Below, piece after piece: positions 23,143-34,602 of a DNA stretch of 64,000 bases. Each line of letters begins with the position of its first letter. Within the stretch, counting starts at the first letter, position 1. Location: contig CM053158.1 in the NCBI GenBank assembly GCA_028571685.1, positions 58,310,001 to 58,374,000 on the forward strand, read 5' to 3'. Made by a program: the position numbers and the translations under genes. Source of the DNA: Heterohyrax brucei (lineage: Eukaryota > Chordata > Mammalia > Hyracoidea > Procaviidae). The notes beneath the pieces are model-generated. The model searched no databases. It worked only from the letters and a program-made list of their open reading frames with translations, and was not told where the DNA came from.

Positions 23143-23181
23143 CCAAGTGCCGTCTAGTCGGATCTGACTCATGGCAACCCT
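23143..23181 (-). mobile_element. 3'-end micro-insert
   Basis: About 39 bp: CCAAGTGCCGTCTAGTCGGA then TCTGACTCATGGCAACCCT, in L1 sequence. AAAG is present on both sides (23139-23142 and 23182-23185); the exact duplication is blurred because the tail (GGCTTTGG) resembles the flank. Almost the same extent as the insert at 22445-22481. Confidence 0.7.
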
Positions 23182-23220
23182 AAAGGCATATCATAATCAC
23201 ACTCACTAAAAACAAAGACA

Positions 23221-24970
23221 ATAGACTACAAACTCTTACCAACAGAAAACAGATAAATGGAAACTACTAAAAGTCAAACACTTATTTTTGCTCATCTAAA
23301 GACTTTATCAAGAGAGTTAAAAGACTACCTACAGAATGGGAAAAAATATTTGGCAACTACACATCAGAATGATGTATAATTTCCATAATCTACAAGGTAC
23401 TGCAAAATTTCAACAAGAAAAAGATGAGGAACCCAATTAAACAATGGACAAAGAACATGGACAGACACTTCACCAAAGAAGACATGCAGGCAGCCAAAAG
23501 ACACTTGAGGAAATGTTCACAGTCATTAGTTATCAGAGAAATCCAAATCAAAACTTCAGTGAGATACCATTTCACCCCAGTAAGGTTGGTAATAATTGAC
23601 AAAAAATAACAAATGTTGGAGAGGCTGTGGAGAGATTGGAGTTCTCCTGCACTGCCGGTGGGAATGCAAAATGGTACATGTTTGGAAAGCAATTTGTCAC
23701 TTTCTTAAAAAGCTAGAAATAGAAATACCACATGATCCAGCAATCCTACTGCTTGGAATATATCCTACAGAAATAAGGGCTGTCACATGAACAGATATTT
23801 GTATACAAATGTATATTGCAGCACAGTCTACAATAGCAAAAAGATGGAATCAGTCTAGGTACCCATCAACAGATGAATGGATAAACAAACTGTGATATAT
23901 ATACACAACAGAACACTATGCAGTGATAAAAGACAATGGTGATTTTATGAAACATCTCATAACGTAGTATCAATTAGAAAACATTGTGCTGAGTGAAATT
24001 CGTCAGCTGCAAAAGGACAAGTATTGTATCAGACCACTACTATAAGGTCTTGGACCTATGCACAAAAGAAAAGACTCTTTGACAGCTACTAGGGTGGGGA
24101 GGGAGGGAGACAGGTATTCATAGATTAGATAGTTGATAGGAATTCAGTTAGGTCAAAGTTGTGACATCACTCAGTAGAAGGTATAGCAGTATAACTAGGC
24201 TACCCCATAAACTAAAAGGTTTTCTAAATTCAACTCAACTTTTCAAAAGATAGAGTAGAAAGAATGGAGGTCTGGGGACCATTTTTTTAGGGTCATAACT
24301 AGTCTTTTGCTAAGACAGTCTTCTCCATCCCATATTGGTGAGAGTCATGTAGGGTCTTAAAAGCCAGCACGATGGCATCTGAGGAACATCAACTGGAAAC
24401 AATCCACTTAGAACAGATGATAACTGAGAATATCAAAGACATGAGGAAAAATGAGACCAGGAGGCAGAAGGACACATATGATTAGGAAACTACATCAGCA
24501 TAAGGCCAGAAAAACCAGTTGACACCTGACCACCACCAATGATACAGCACAAGAAAAAGAGATGTGCAGATCAAGAACTCCACTAAAAGACCAGATCTGA
24601 TGGTCTGACAACCTGGAGGGTCCCAGGGTACATGGTCCCTAGAGTTGCTGTTGCCCCAGACCTGAAACCAGTACTGCAGTTACCACTTCATTCAAAGAAT
24701 GGACTGGACAGAAATGAGCATGTGGTGTGTATACTTTATGGTTTTGTACATTTATAGAAGTCTGTCCTACTGGTTTCTTTCTAGAGGGGAGAGGAGAAGG
24801 TGAAGAGTAATGTGTAGGTGTCTGTTGGGAGGATACTAAAAATAAAGAGTGAAAAGGAGGAATGATGTGCTGCCACAGGGTGGGAAGATGAGATAGAATT
24901 GTAGAGAGGCAGGTATGCAAAGTTGACCTGTATTGTATATTTTCACTTAATCACAATAAAAGAAAGTTTA
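23221..24970 (+). mobile_element. Nested LINE-1 3' fragment
   Basis: A 5'-truncated L1 starting in the ORF2 C-terminal part. It contains the classic ORF2-end phrase around GAGAGGCTGTGGAGAGATTG at 23620 and a 3' UTR that ends in an AATAAAAG-type signal at about 24955. The 7-bp repeat AAAGACA flanks it (23214-23220 and 24971-24977), and the host L1 reads through if the insert is removed. It is younger than the host L1 and related to the antisense copy at 4672-7112. Confidence 0.85.
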
Positions 24971-25345
24971 AAAGACAAAGAAAAATTCTGAGAGTAGCTC
25001 AAGAAAAACAAAAAGACACACAAAGGAAAAATAATAAGACTAAACTCTGATGATTAGGCAGAAACCATGCAGGCAAGAAGGTAGTGGGATGATACATATA
25101 TAAAACCTTGAAAGAAAAAAATTGCCAACTAGGAGTAATTTATTCTAAAAAACTCTCCTTCAAATAAAGTGATGAAAATAGGACATTACCAGATAAACAG
25201 AAATTAAGTGAATATGTAAAAAAAAAACTGACAAAAATTTTTAAAGGGAGTTTTTGATCTGAGAACAAACAACATCAGCCCACAGCCCGAATCTAGGATG
25301 CAAGATTTTACCAGCCAGATATCAACCTAAGATATAACTCTCATG

Positions 25346-25357
25346 CCAAGCCAAGCC
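25346..25357 (-). mobile_element. Tail-only micro-insert (12 bp)
   Basis: CCAAGCCAAGCC, the complement of the GGCTTGG-type tail of the other micro-inserts, sits between two perfect copies of ATAACTCTCATG (25334-25345 and 25358-25369). No SINE body is present. Looks like a retroposition in which only the 3' tail was copied; a random short duplication cannot be excluded from one site. Confidence 0.55.
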
Positions 25358-28300
25358 ATAACTCTCATGGACTAGACAAAACCAAAAGAATTACAACTGG
25401 GAACCAGAGTAAATGACAACAAAGTCAGAACAATAAAGGAAGATATAAATGGCATAAGTATAGAACTTTAAAATGGAGTGGAAGGTAAGTTGACACCAAC
25501 TAATAACAAACTGATTCAATCCTAGGAAGGTAACAGTAAATTTCAAGGTAACCACAAGGAAAGTTAATAAACCTACTCATCAAGATAAAGAAGTCTCAAC
25601 ACACAAATTCTCAATACAAACAAAATCTACATAAGCAAAAGAAATGAAAAATAAATCCATAAACCACAGGAATTCAGCACAAGAGAGTAAGAGAAACAAA
25701 GAAAATCTCGGCACCACAAAAAAAAGCTCTACAAAATGACAGCAGTAAATTCATACTGATCAATAATTACACTGAATGTAAATGACATATCTATAAAATG
25801 ACAGACAGTGACAGAATGGATTTTTTTTTTAAAAAAAAAAGCATCCATCATAATAATAGACATACCTTAGAAATAAAAACTTAAATTCATTACAAATCAA
25901 AAGATGGAAAAAATATGTTAAGCAAATAGCTACCAAAAAAGAGCAAGTGACAATACTAATCTCAGATAAAATAGACTTTAAAACTAAGTCTACCATAAAA
26001 GGCAAAAAAGAGCACCATATAATGATTAAAGGAATGATTTATCACAAAGACTTAACCATAATAAACATCTATGCACCCAACGACAGAGCTCCAAAATACA
26101 AAGAGCAAACTCTAACACTGAAGAGAGAAATGAACAGTTCCACATTAATAGTAGGAGACCTCAACCTACACTCTCAGTAAAGAACAGAATGTCTAAAAAC
26201 TCAACAAAGATACAGACCTAAAGGATATAATCAGCCCACTTGACCTTGTAGACATATACAGAACAGTCCACCCAACAGCTGCAAAGTACACATTCCTTTC
26301 CGATGCACATAAAACATTCTCCAGAATACACCACATCTTAAGCCACAGAGCAACCCTCAACAAAATCAAAAACACTGAGATAATATAAAGTATCTTCCTT
26401 GACCACAGCTCCATCAAAGTAGAAATTAACAACAGGTAGAACAAGGAAAAAAAGTCAATTATGTGGAAACTCAATAATACCCTGCTTAAAAACCACTGGA
26501 TAGTAGACAAAAACAAATATGGAATCAAAAAATTCCTAGAATCAAACAAGAAGAACACATCATACCAAAACCTTTGGGACACAGCAAAGGCAATCCTCAG
26601 AGGTCAATTTGTGGCAATAGATGCACATATCAAAAAGAAGGGACAAAACAAAAACATTTGCTATACAACTTGAACAAATAGAAAGAGAACAGCAAAAGAA
26701 ATCCACCAGAAGAAAGGAAATAATAACAATCAAGGCAGAAATAAATGAAATAGAGGATAGAAAAACAACAGAAAAAATCAACAAAACCAAAAGTTGGTTC
26801 TTTGAAAGAATCAACAAAATCAAAAAACTACCAGCCAAATCAACAAACTTAAAACAGGAGAAGATTCAAATAATCAAATAAGAAATCACTTAAGGATATT
26901 ACAACAGACCCAACTGAAATAAAAAAGGTCGTAGCAGAGTAGTATGAGAAACTGGACCTCGACAAATTTCAAAACCTAGAGGAAATGGAAAAATTCCTAG
27001 AAACACACTATCTACCCAAACTAACATAAAATAATGCTGAAAATCTGAACAGAACCGTAACAACAGAAGAGATTGAAAAGGTACATTTAAAAAGAAAGAC
27101 TACCAACCAAACAAAGCCATGGCCCAGATGGCTTCACTGGAGAATTCTAACAAATGTTCAAAGAAGAGCTTATACCAGCACTGCCCAAACTATTTCTGAC
27201 CATAGAAAAGAAAGGGATACTTTCAAATTCATTCTATGAAGCCAGCATAACCCTAACACTAAAACCATGCAAAGACACCACAGGAAAACTACAGATCAAT
27301 ATCTCTTGTGAGTATAGATGCAATAATTCTAGCCAATGGAATTCAGCACTGTAACAAAAGAACAACACACCACAACCAAGTAGAATTCATATTACACATG
27401 CAAGAATGGTTCAGCATTAGCAAATCAATCAGTGTAATCCATTTCACAAATAAAAGAATCACATATCTCTCAATCAACACAGAAAAGGCATTAACAAGTT
27501 CCAATACTTGCTCCTGATAAAAACTCTGAATAAAATAGGTATAGAGGGAAATATCTCAACATAATAAAAGGCACCTACACAAAACATGCAGCCAATGCCA
27601 TTCTCGATGGAGAGAGGCTGAAAACATTCCTCTACAGAACAGGAACAAGATAAGGATGTCCTTTATCCCACTCCCCTTTAGCATTGTACTGAAAATCCTA
27701 ACTACAGCAATGGCAAGAAATAAAGGGCATCCAAGTTGATAATGAAGAAGTCAGATTGCCCCTATTTGCAGATGACACGATATTATACATAGAAACCCGA
27801 AAGATTTCATGAGAAAACTACTGGAACTAATAGGAAGATTCAGCAGATTAAAAGTATGAAAGATTAACAGACAAAGCACAGTTGGACTCCTACATACCGA
27901 TACAGAGAACAACCAAAAGGAAATCGGGAAAACAATACCATTTACAATAGCCCCCAAAGATAAAATACTTAGGAATAAATCTAACTAGGGATATAAAAGT
28001 CCTTTACCAAGAAAACAACAAAACACTACTGCAAGAAACCACAAGAAGTTCTGCATAAATGAAAACACACACCATGTTCATGGATAGGTAGCCTCGACAC
28101 TGTGAAAATGGCAATTTACAAATGCAGTGCAAACCTGATCCAAATATCAACAGTACTCTTTAAAGAGATGGAATAACTTATCATTAACTTCATAGGGATA
28201 GAGAGAAGCAGCCCTGGATAAGTAAAGCACTACTGAAGAAGAAGAAGGAAGGAGGACTTGCACTACCTGACCTCAGAACCTATGATACAGCTATGGTAGT

Positions 28301-28391
28301 CAAAACAAACTGGTACCCACGTAACAACAGATACGCTGATCAATGAAACAGAATTGACAACCTAGAAGTAAATCCATCCACCTACGGTCAC

Positions 28392-28539
28392 TGTGGTGTA
28401 GTGGGTAAGTGCCATATCAGCTAACCCAAAAGGTAGCAGTTCAAGTCTGCCAGGTTCTTCTTGGAAACTCCATTGGACAGTTCTGCTCTGTCCTATAGGG
28501 TCCCTATGAGTTGAAATTGACTCACCAGCACCAGGTTTC
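28392..28539 (+). mobile_element. AfroSINE inside L1
   Basis: TGTGGTGTAGTGGGTAAGTG to ATGAGTTGAAATTGACTCAC. GGTCAC flanks it (28386-28391 and 28542-28547), and L1 sequence is continuous once it is removed. Confidence 0.9.
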
Positions 28540-28883
28540 ATGGTCACCTGATCTTCTACAAGGGATCCAAATCCATCAACTAAGGAAAAGACAGTCTTTT
28601 GAATAAATGATGCTGGCAAAATTGTATACCCACCTGTCAAAAAAAAATGAAAAAATGAACACAGAACCCACCAGCCACAACGACTAATTCAAAATGAATC
28701 AAAGACCTAAATATAAAGACAGGAATTATAAAGTTCATAGAAGAAAAAATAGGCTCAATGCTAGAGGCCTTAATACACAGCATTAACAGGAGACAAACCA
28801 TAACCAACAACACACAAGCTCCAGAAGATAAGTTAGATAATTGGGATCTTCTAAAAATTAAACACTTAACACTGGCAAGAAAA

Positions 28884-28975
28884 CCTTGCCTCTATGGACA
28901 GTTCTACTCTGTCCTATAGTGTTGCTGTGAGTCAGAGTCAACTCAACAGCAGCAGATTTGGTTTGGTTTGGTTTG
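28884..28975 (+). mobile_element. 5'-truncated AfroSINE inside L1
   Basis: Only the 3' part: TCTATGGACAGTTCTACTCT, GTTGCTGTGAGTCAGAGTCA and a (TTTGG)n tail. Confidence 0.85.
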
Positions 28976-29699
28976 TGGTATGCCTATCCAAAGATCAACA
29001 AAAGAGTAACTCGAGCAAAAAAAGAAATTACGGACCAGGGTAAAATTTGGGTTATTATAAATCAGACAAATGTCTAATCTCTAGAGTTTGCAAGAAAATT
29101 GAGTATCTCTACAAAACAACAACAACAAAAAAATCCAATTAAAAAAGTGGCTGAACAAAATGAACAGACACTCCGCCAAAGAAGACATTCAAGTAACCAA
29201 CAGACATGTGATGAAATATAACCATTGGCCATCAGAGAAACGCAAATGAAAACCACAAAGATACAGCATCTCACACCCAGAATACTGGTACAAATCAAAA
29301 AAACTGGAAATAACAAATGCTGGAGAAACTGCAGAGATTGGAACTCTTACGCCTGCTGGTGGGGATGCAATATGATACAAATATTTACGAAAACAATATG
29401 GTGCTTCCTTAGAAAGCTAGAAATAGGAATACCTCATGACCCAGCAATCTCATTTCTAGGATTATATCCTAGAGAAATAAAAGTCATCTTGTAAATAAAC
29501 ATATGTATGCTCATGTTCACTGAAGCACTGTTCACAATAGTAAAAAGCTGGAAACAACCTAGATGCCCATCAACAGAGGAATGAATAAACAAACTGTGGT
29601 ACATACACACAATGGACTATTACATGACAATCAAGAACAATAATAAATTTGCATCCTTTCAGGTATAGTTTGTCATTCCATTATGTTCATCCTAATTGT

Positions 29700-30318
29700 C
29701 ATTGTTGTTGAGTACCATCAAGGTTTTTCCAGTTCATAGGGACCCTGTGTGTAACAGAAAGAAACATCGCCTGGTCCTGTACTAGCTTCACAGTCATTGC
29801 TATGCTTGAGCCCTCTGTTGTAACCGTTTCCGTTTCATCTTATGTATGGTATTCTTACCTTTTGCTGACCCTCTGTTTTACCAACTCTGCTGTCCTTCTC
29901 CAGGGGTTGGTTTGTCCTGATGATATTTCCGTGATAAGTGAGATAAATTCTTGTCATCTTCACTTCTAAGGAGCATTCTGGCTGTACTTCTTGCAAGAAG
30001 GATTTGTTCATTCATCTGGCAGTCCATGGCATATTCAACATTCTTTGCCAACACCGTAATTCAAATGACTCAGTTCTTCACTCTTCCCTGTTCATGGTCC
30101 AGCTTTCATATGCATATGAGATGATTGAAAATACCATGGCTTAGGTCAGGTACACCTCAGTCTTCAAAGTGACATCTTCCTTTTTTAATACTTTAGAAAG
30201 GGCGACTTCTGCAAAAGATTTGTGCATTGCATCCTTTGATTTCTTGACTGTAACTTCCAAAGGATTGTGGAACCAAGTAAAATGAATTTTTTGGCAATTT
30301 CAATATTTTTTACATATA
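29700..30318 (-). mobile_element. RTE (BovB-like) 3' part (antisense)
   Basis: Complement of RTE: the end is at 29705-29750 (GTTGTTGAGTACCATCAAGG), then CTTCTCCAGGGGTTGGTTTG, CTGGCAGTCCATGGCATATT, ATACCATGGCTTAGGTCAGG. The inner edge corresponds to the region after the reverse transcriptase (frame IEIAKKFILLGSTI). Frame broken. Confidence 0.85.
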
Positions 30319-30819
30319 TCATGTAGTCTGCATACCCCTGATGTTGATCATAATTGTAATATAGACTTTTTCTTAGAAAAAGCAAAAATAATGTGTTTTT
30401 AACATAATATTTCTGACAAAAATGTGTGACAGCACACTGTAGTGGCATCTCTTCATATTTGACTAACATAGTTTTATCAAAAAAAGTCAATTGTGCAAAA
30501 ACATTTGAGGGTTTCATCACTTGTCTCAAGGTTTTTCTCAATCTTTTGATAACTAGGTTATTCACTTTTGAAACCCATAATATAATTCTTCTGAATTTTT
30601 CTTTTTCAGTTGTAAATTTATCTATCAGCTAAACTCCTATTTGTGCATGAGTTGAATATTTTCCTAACATCTTTTTATCAGCTTTATGAAACCCTGTACC
30701 ATTTATAAGATTTTCTGTTTTACTTTTAGGAAGATTTCCACTGTGTTTGCTTGTTTATAAGGGGTGATCCAATGGGCAGCAAAAAGGGACCCACTAAATG
30801 CAGTATCATCAGTTAGAAC
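30319..30819. other. Unassigned sequence next to RTE
   Basis: A minus-strand frame (30185-30565, 126 codons) starts here and runs into the RTE fragment. Its first 80 residues (starting MNNLVIKRLRKTLRQ) have no recognised domain. Confidence 0.4.
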
Positions 30820-30920
30820 AAGGCACTCTTTGACAACTCTATGGGGCAGTTCTACTCTGTCCTATAGGGTTGCTATGAATCAGAATGGACTCAGTGACAA
30901 TAGGTTGGGATGTTTTGATT
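30820..30920 (+). mobile_element. 5'-truncated AfroSINE
   Basis: GACAACTCTATGGGGCAGTT, CTATAGGGTTGCTATGAATC, then a TTTG-rich tail. Confidence 0.85.
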
Positions 30921-30922
30921 TA

Positions 30923-31272
30923 TACCTCTTGTGATAAGCAAGATGGGAATGGGCTTTCTTTGTTATGTTAATAAGCAATGTTAATGTAGGTGTATCTTGA
31001 GCCAATCATTTTTAAGATATAAGAGAGGCAAATTAAGCAGCAGAGATGGGAGAAGACAGATGCCATGCAGCATGAAGATCACCAGAGCCAAAGAATAAAA
31101 GATTAAAAGAGATTAGGGCCTCAAACACAGAGCCAACAGAGAAAGAAAGTCTTCCTCTAGAGCGAGCACCCTGATTCAGACTTCTAGCCTCCTAAACTTT
31201 GAGAAAATAAAGTTAAGTTAAAGCTACCCACCTGCAATATCTCTGTTACAGTAGTGCTAGATAACTAAGACA
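30923..31272 (+). mobile_element. MaLR-like LTR
   Basis: GTGATAAGCAAGATGGGAAT at the start, GACTTCTAGCCTCCTAAACT and TGAGAAAATAAAGTTAAGTT near the end, closing with GTGCTAGATAACTAAGACA. Sense orientation of an MLT-type LTR. Confidence 0.65.
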
Positions 31273-31471
31273 CCAGCTGAATCAGAAATTCCAGGAGTGG
31301 ACCCAGCAATCTGTATCTTTCAAGGCTGAGAACCACAATTAAAGGAGGGACAACACTGATCTTTGGTGATTCTTGAAATAAGCATCAGAATATGTGAGTG
31401 GCAAAAGCCTTGATGACTATCATAAAGCTCTGATTAATGCTCATTTCCCTTGCATGTTCAGTAATTTGTTC

Positions 31472-31640
31472 ATTCATTCATTCATCTAACAAAAACATAC
31501 TGCTGGGTCAGGCACTAAACCAGTCACTGGAATAAGATAGGAAAGAAAATGAACAATCTTGTTCTTACTTAGGTTTACAACCTAATGTGACAGTCCAGAA
31601 AACAGCTTCAGTACAGCACTGTCAGAGTCATGAGAGGTAC
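31472..31640 (-). mobile_element. L2 3' end (antisense)
   Basis: CATTCATTCATTCATCTAAC then GGCACTAAACCAGTCACTGG and TTTACAACCTAATGTGACAG. Confidence 0.6.
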
Positions 31641-32229
31641 AAACAGAATGCTAGGGAAGAGGGAGCATATAACTCAAGAGTGTAGAAGTCCAGAACTTCT
31701 GAGGCCTCATACTATGGGAAATTGTTTTGTCTTCCCCTCATACCCATACCCTGTCTGAAGCAACCTCAGGGGCGAATAAACTATGAGTTGGAATTGACTG
31801 AATAACAACATTTTGGCGGAGGGAGGTGTTTGGTTTTGTTATTCAACCTGTAGCTTCTAGCTGGCTGGGACACTTGTCTCCTGCATGCGTTAAAAACATA
31901 TGGAAGGTCAAAGCTCCATGTGTTTGCTTGGTAGGGGAGCAGAAAATTGGAAAAGCAAATATGTATATTTCCTGACTCTTATTGCCAATTTATGTAATTT
32001 CTTGCACGCATTTCAAAACAGTCAGGAGGACATCAGACACTGTGAACACCATAATCAGTCCATTTAGACTAGCAACTGTTGACCTATGCCCCTCTTCCTT
32101 GATTAAAAAATAAAATGAAATCCAACAGAATTTGAGAGTAAAGCATCTTTGGGGAAAGAAATGAATAGCCTCTTCTTAAAAGAAATCAGTTTAGATTCAA
32201 CAAGCTCTCCATGAAACAGACTCCCATTT
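31641..32229. other. Mostly unassigned; small RTE tail at 31780-31810
   Basis: The only recognisable piece is a 30-bp RTE 3' end, CTATGAGTTGGAATTGACTG followed by AATAACAAC. Confidence 0.4.
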
Positions 32230-32370
32230 TATTCACTCTTTCATTCAGCAGAAGTGCTTTGAGCGCCTGCTGTGTGCTGACACTGAACTAGGTCCTGGTG
32301 ATACAAGGCAAACACAAGAAGGCCCTTGACTTCAAGAGGGCTAGAGACAGTGAACAGTTGATCACTGAAA
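32230..32370 (-). mobile_element. L2 3' end (antisense)
   Basis: ATTCACTCTTTCATTCAGCA, GAGCGCCTGCTGTGTGCTGA, ACTGAACTAGGTCCTGGTGA. Confidence 0.65.
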
Positions 32371-32904
32371 ATGCAACGTGTATTTTTTTTAAGTCCTACT
32401 CAGAGTTGATACTTAATAAGGACATGCCAGTATAGATAAAGATAGTTAAAATGTTGAAATCCTTCTATATACTAGTTGGTGAGTTGCATTTTTCTTTTAC
32501 TGATGTCACCCAGAGATGGCCACAGAGCTGAGAATAGGTCCTGGAGGGACATTGCCACACCACCGCTGTTCTGTCATGGCCCCATATCTCTGGGATAAGG
32601 GCATAGATGACAAAGTAAGTGATATGAGAGGTGTCAGGATTGTCAGAGCTTGAGGCAAGAGTTCACCAAGTGATGTAGGAAGCTCTGTCATCTATATACA
32701 AATGCAAACTGAATGTGGAGGTAGGACACCTAGCTGAACAAGGCATACAGGGCCTTATAGCTGTCAATTTAACAGGGGAATTGTTGGAAAACTTGGATAA
32801 GTTTCCTGTGTCAAATCGCAACACACTACCCAGAAGGGACACATTTACACCAGTCATACCAAAGAAAACATCACATGAACAATTATTAAAACTCAGGTTA
32901 CATA
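32371..32904. other. Unassigned sequence
   Basis: No feature recognised. Confidence 0.4.
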
Positions 32905-33183
32905 TTGTATAATTTTAGAAGACAGATTATATGTTGTGTAATTCCATTGATATGACATTGTTGCATTGACAAGAAGAGATGAAAACCAGATTAGCAATTG
33001 CAGTGTTAGGGATAGGAGAGGCAGGGTGGCAGGGGGATGGGTTAAGACTGTAATATAAAGGGGTGGCACAGGAATCCTTGTGCTGATGAACATTTCTGTA
33101 TCTAGACTACAGTAGCAGTTACACAAACATACAAATGCAATATAATTGCATACAATTACACATACACATTAAAGTAAAAATCA

Positions 33184-33332
33184 AAACCAAACCTATTGCC
33201 ATTGAGTCAATTTTGACTCATAGCGACCCTATAGGACAGAGTGGAACTGCATCATAGAGTTTCCGTGGAGCAGCTGGTGGATTCAAACTGCTGGCAGCAG
33301 TAGCATGTAGCTACTACACCACAGGCGTTTCT
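33184..33332 (-). mobile_element. AfroSINE (antisense) in L1M
   Basis: AAACCAAACCTATTGCCATT, CATAGCGACCCTATAGGACA, ending CACCACAGGCGTTTC-like sequence. Confidence 0.9.
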
Positions 33333-33620
33333 CAGAAATGTAAAGTGCAAGTAAAACTGATGAAATCCAAATAAGTCTACGGATTGTGCTAATACCAATG
33401 TTCTGGTTTTGAAATTATAGTTATGCAAGCTGTTAAGAGTATAAACAGAAAACACTGACATTGTCAAGGATTTCTACATTTTATTTGGATCCACAATCAA
33501 CATCCATTGAAAGCAGCAGTTAAGAAATCAAAAGATACAGTGCCCTGAACTAATTTGCAGTGAAAGACCTCTTTACAAAAAGCAAAGATGTTACCTGGAA
33601 AACTAAGGTGCACTTGACCC

Positions 33621-33788
33621 AAAACCAAACCCATTGCTGTTGAGTTGAGTCCAGCTCATAACAACTCTACAAGTCAGAGTAGAACTGCCCCATAGAGTTT
33701 CCAAGCAGTGCCTGGCAGATTTGAACTGATGACCTTTTGGTTAGCAGATGTAGAACTTAACCCACTACACCACCAAGGTTTCCCACAT
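33621..33788 (-). mobile_element. AfroSINE (antisense) nested in RTE
   Basis: AAAACCAAACCCATTGCTGT to CACCACCAAGGTTTCCC. TTGACCC flanks it (33614-33620 and 33789-33795) and RTE sequence is continuous across it. Confidence 0.9.
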
Positions 33789-34094
33789 TTGACCCAAGAT
33801 ACAGATATTTTCAATTGCCTTTTATTTGTGTGAAAGCTGGGCAATGAAGAAACAAGACCTAAGAAGAACTGATGGCTTTGAATTGTAGTGTTGGCAAGAA
33901 TACGGAATATACCATGGACTGACAGAAGAATAAAAAACCTATCTTGGAAGAAATATTGCCAAAATACTCCCGAGAATCAAGAATGGTAAGATTACATCTC
34001 ACATACTTTGGACATGTTATCAGGAAGGATCAGTAACTAAAGAAGGATGTCACACTTGATAAAGTGGAGTGTCAGCAAAAAGAGGAAGGCCCTC

Positions 34095-34602
34095 GTCTTA
34101 GTCAGCTAGCACTGCAGTAACAGAAAATACCACAAATGGATGGCTTTAACAAAGAGATTTTTATTTCTTCTCAGTAAAGTAGACTACAATTCCAAATTCA
34201 GGGTGCAGCTCCAAGAGAAGACTATCTATTGTACTGGAGGAAAGTCCTTGTCCTCAGTCTTCCCCTCATCAAGAGCTTCTCAGCCACAGAGACCCTGGGT
34301 ATAAAGGATGCTCTCTGCTCCTGGCACTGCTTGCTTGGTGGTATGAGACCCCCAACTCTCCACTTTCTTTGTTTCCCTTCTGTTTGTTGTAATATAAAAG
34401 GTGATACAGGCCACACCCCAGGAAAGCTCCCTTTACATTGGACCAGGGATGTGACCTCAGTAAGGGAGTTACATCCCATCTTAATCCTCTTTAACATAAA
34501 GTTACAATCACAAGCTGGAGGACACCCATACAGCACTGGCAATCACGGCCCACCCAAATGGATGCACGCATTATGGGGAGGACAGAATTCAACCCATGAC
34601 AA
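34095..34602 (-). mobile_element. ERVL-MaLR-like solo LTR nested in RTE
   Basis: A complete-looking LTR of about 508 bp. Minus-strand sense begins TGTCATGGGTTGAATTCTGT and ends near GCTAGCTGACTAAGAC. The 5-bp repeat CCCTC (34090-34094 and 34603-34607) flanks it, and the interrupted RTE phrase is restored when it is removed. Best copy in the window of the family at 196-575 and 1137-1453. No internal retroviral genes. Overlapping frames at 34222-34654 are chance. Confidence 0.8.

Larger units (their letters stand above)
22290..29680 (+). mobile_element. Long decayed LINE-1 (host of several inserts)
   Basis: ORF1-like coiled-coil region lies at 22560-23100 (ATGGATAGTTTCTTAGAAAG, GAACAGATTTGAAATGATGG). 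After a nested L1 at 23221-24970 the element resumes with ATGCAGGCAAGAAGGTAGTG. ORF2 endonuclease sequence is at 25947-26180 (IINIYAPNDRAPKY). A helical/linker region is at 26461-26881 and reverse-transcriptase blocks at 27154-27800, including FADDTILYIE with the catalytic FADD at 27765-27776. The ORF2 C-terminus is at 29225-29494. Many stops and frameshifts show it is long dead. It also holds SINEs at 28392-28539 and 28884-28975, micro-inserts at 22445 and 23143, and a tail-only insert at 25346. Divergence suggests an old eutherian L1. Confidence 0.85.
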
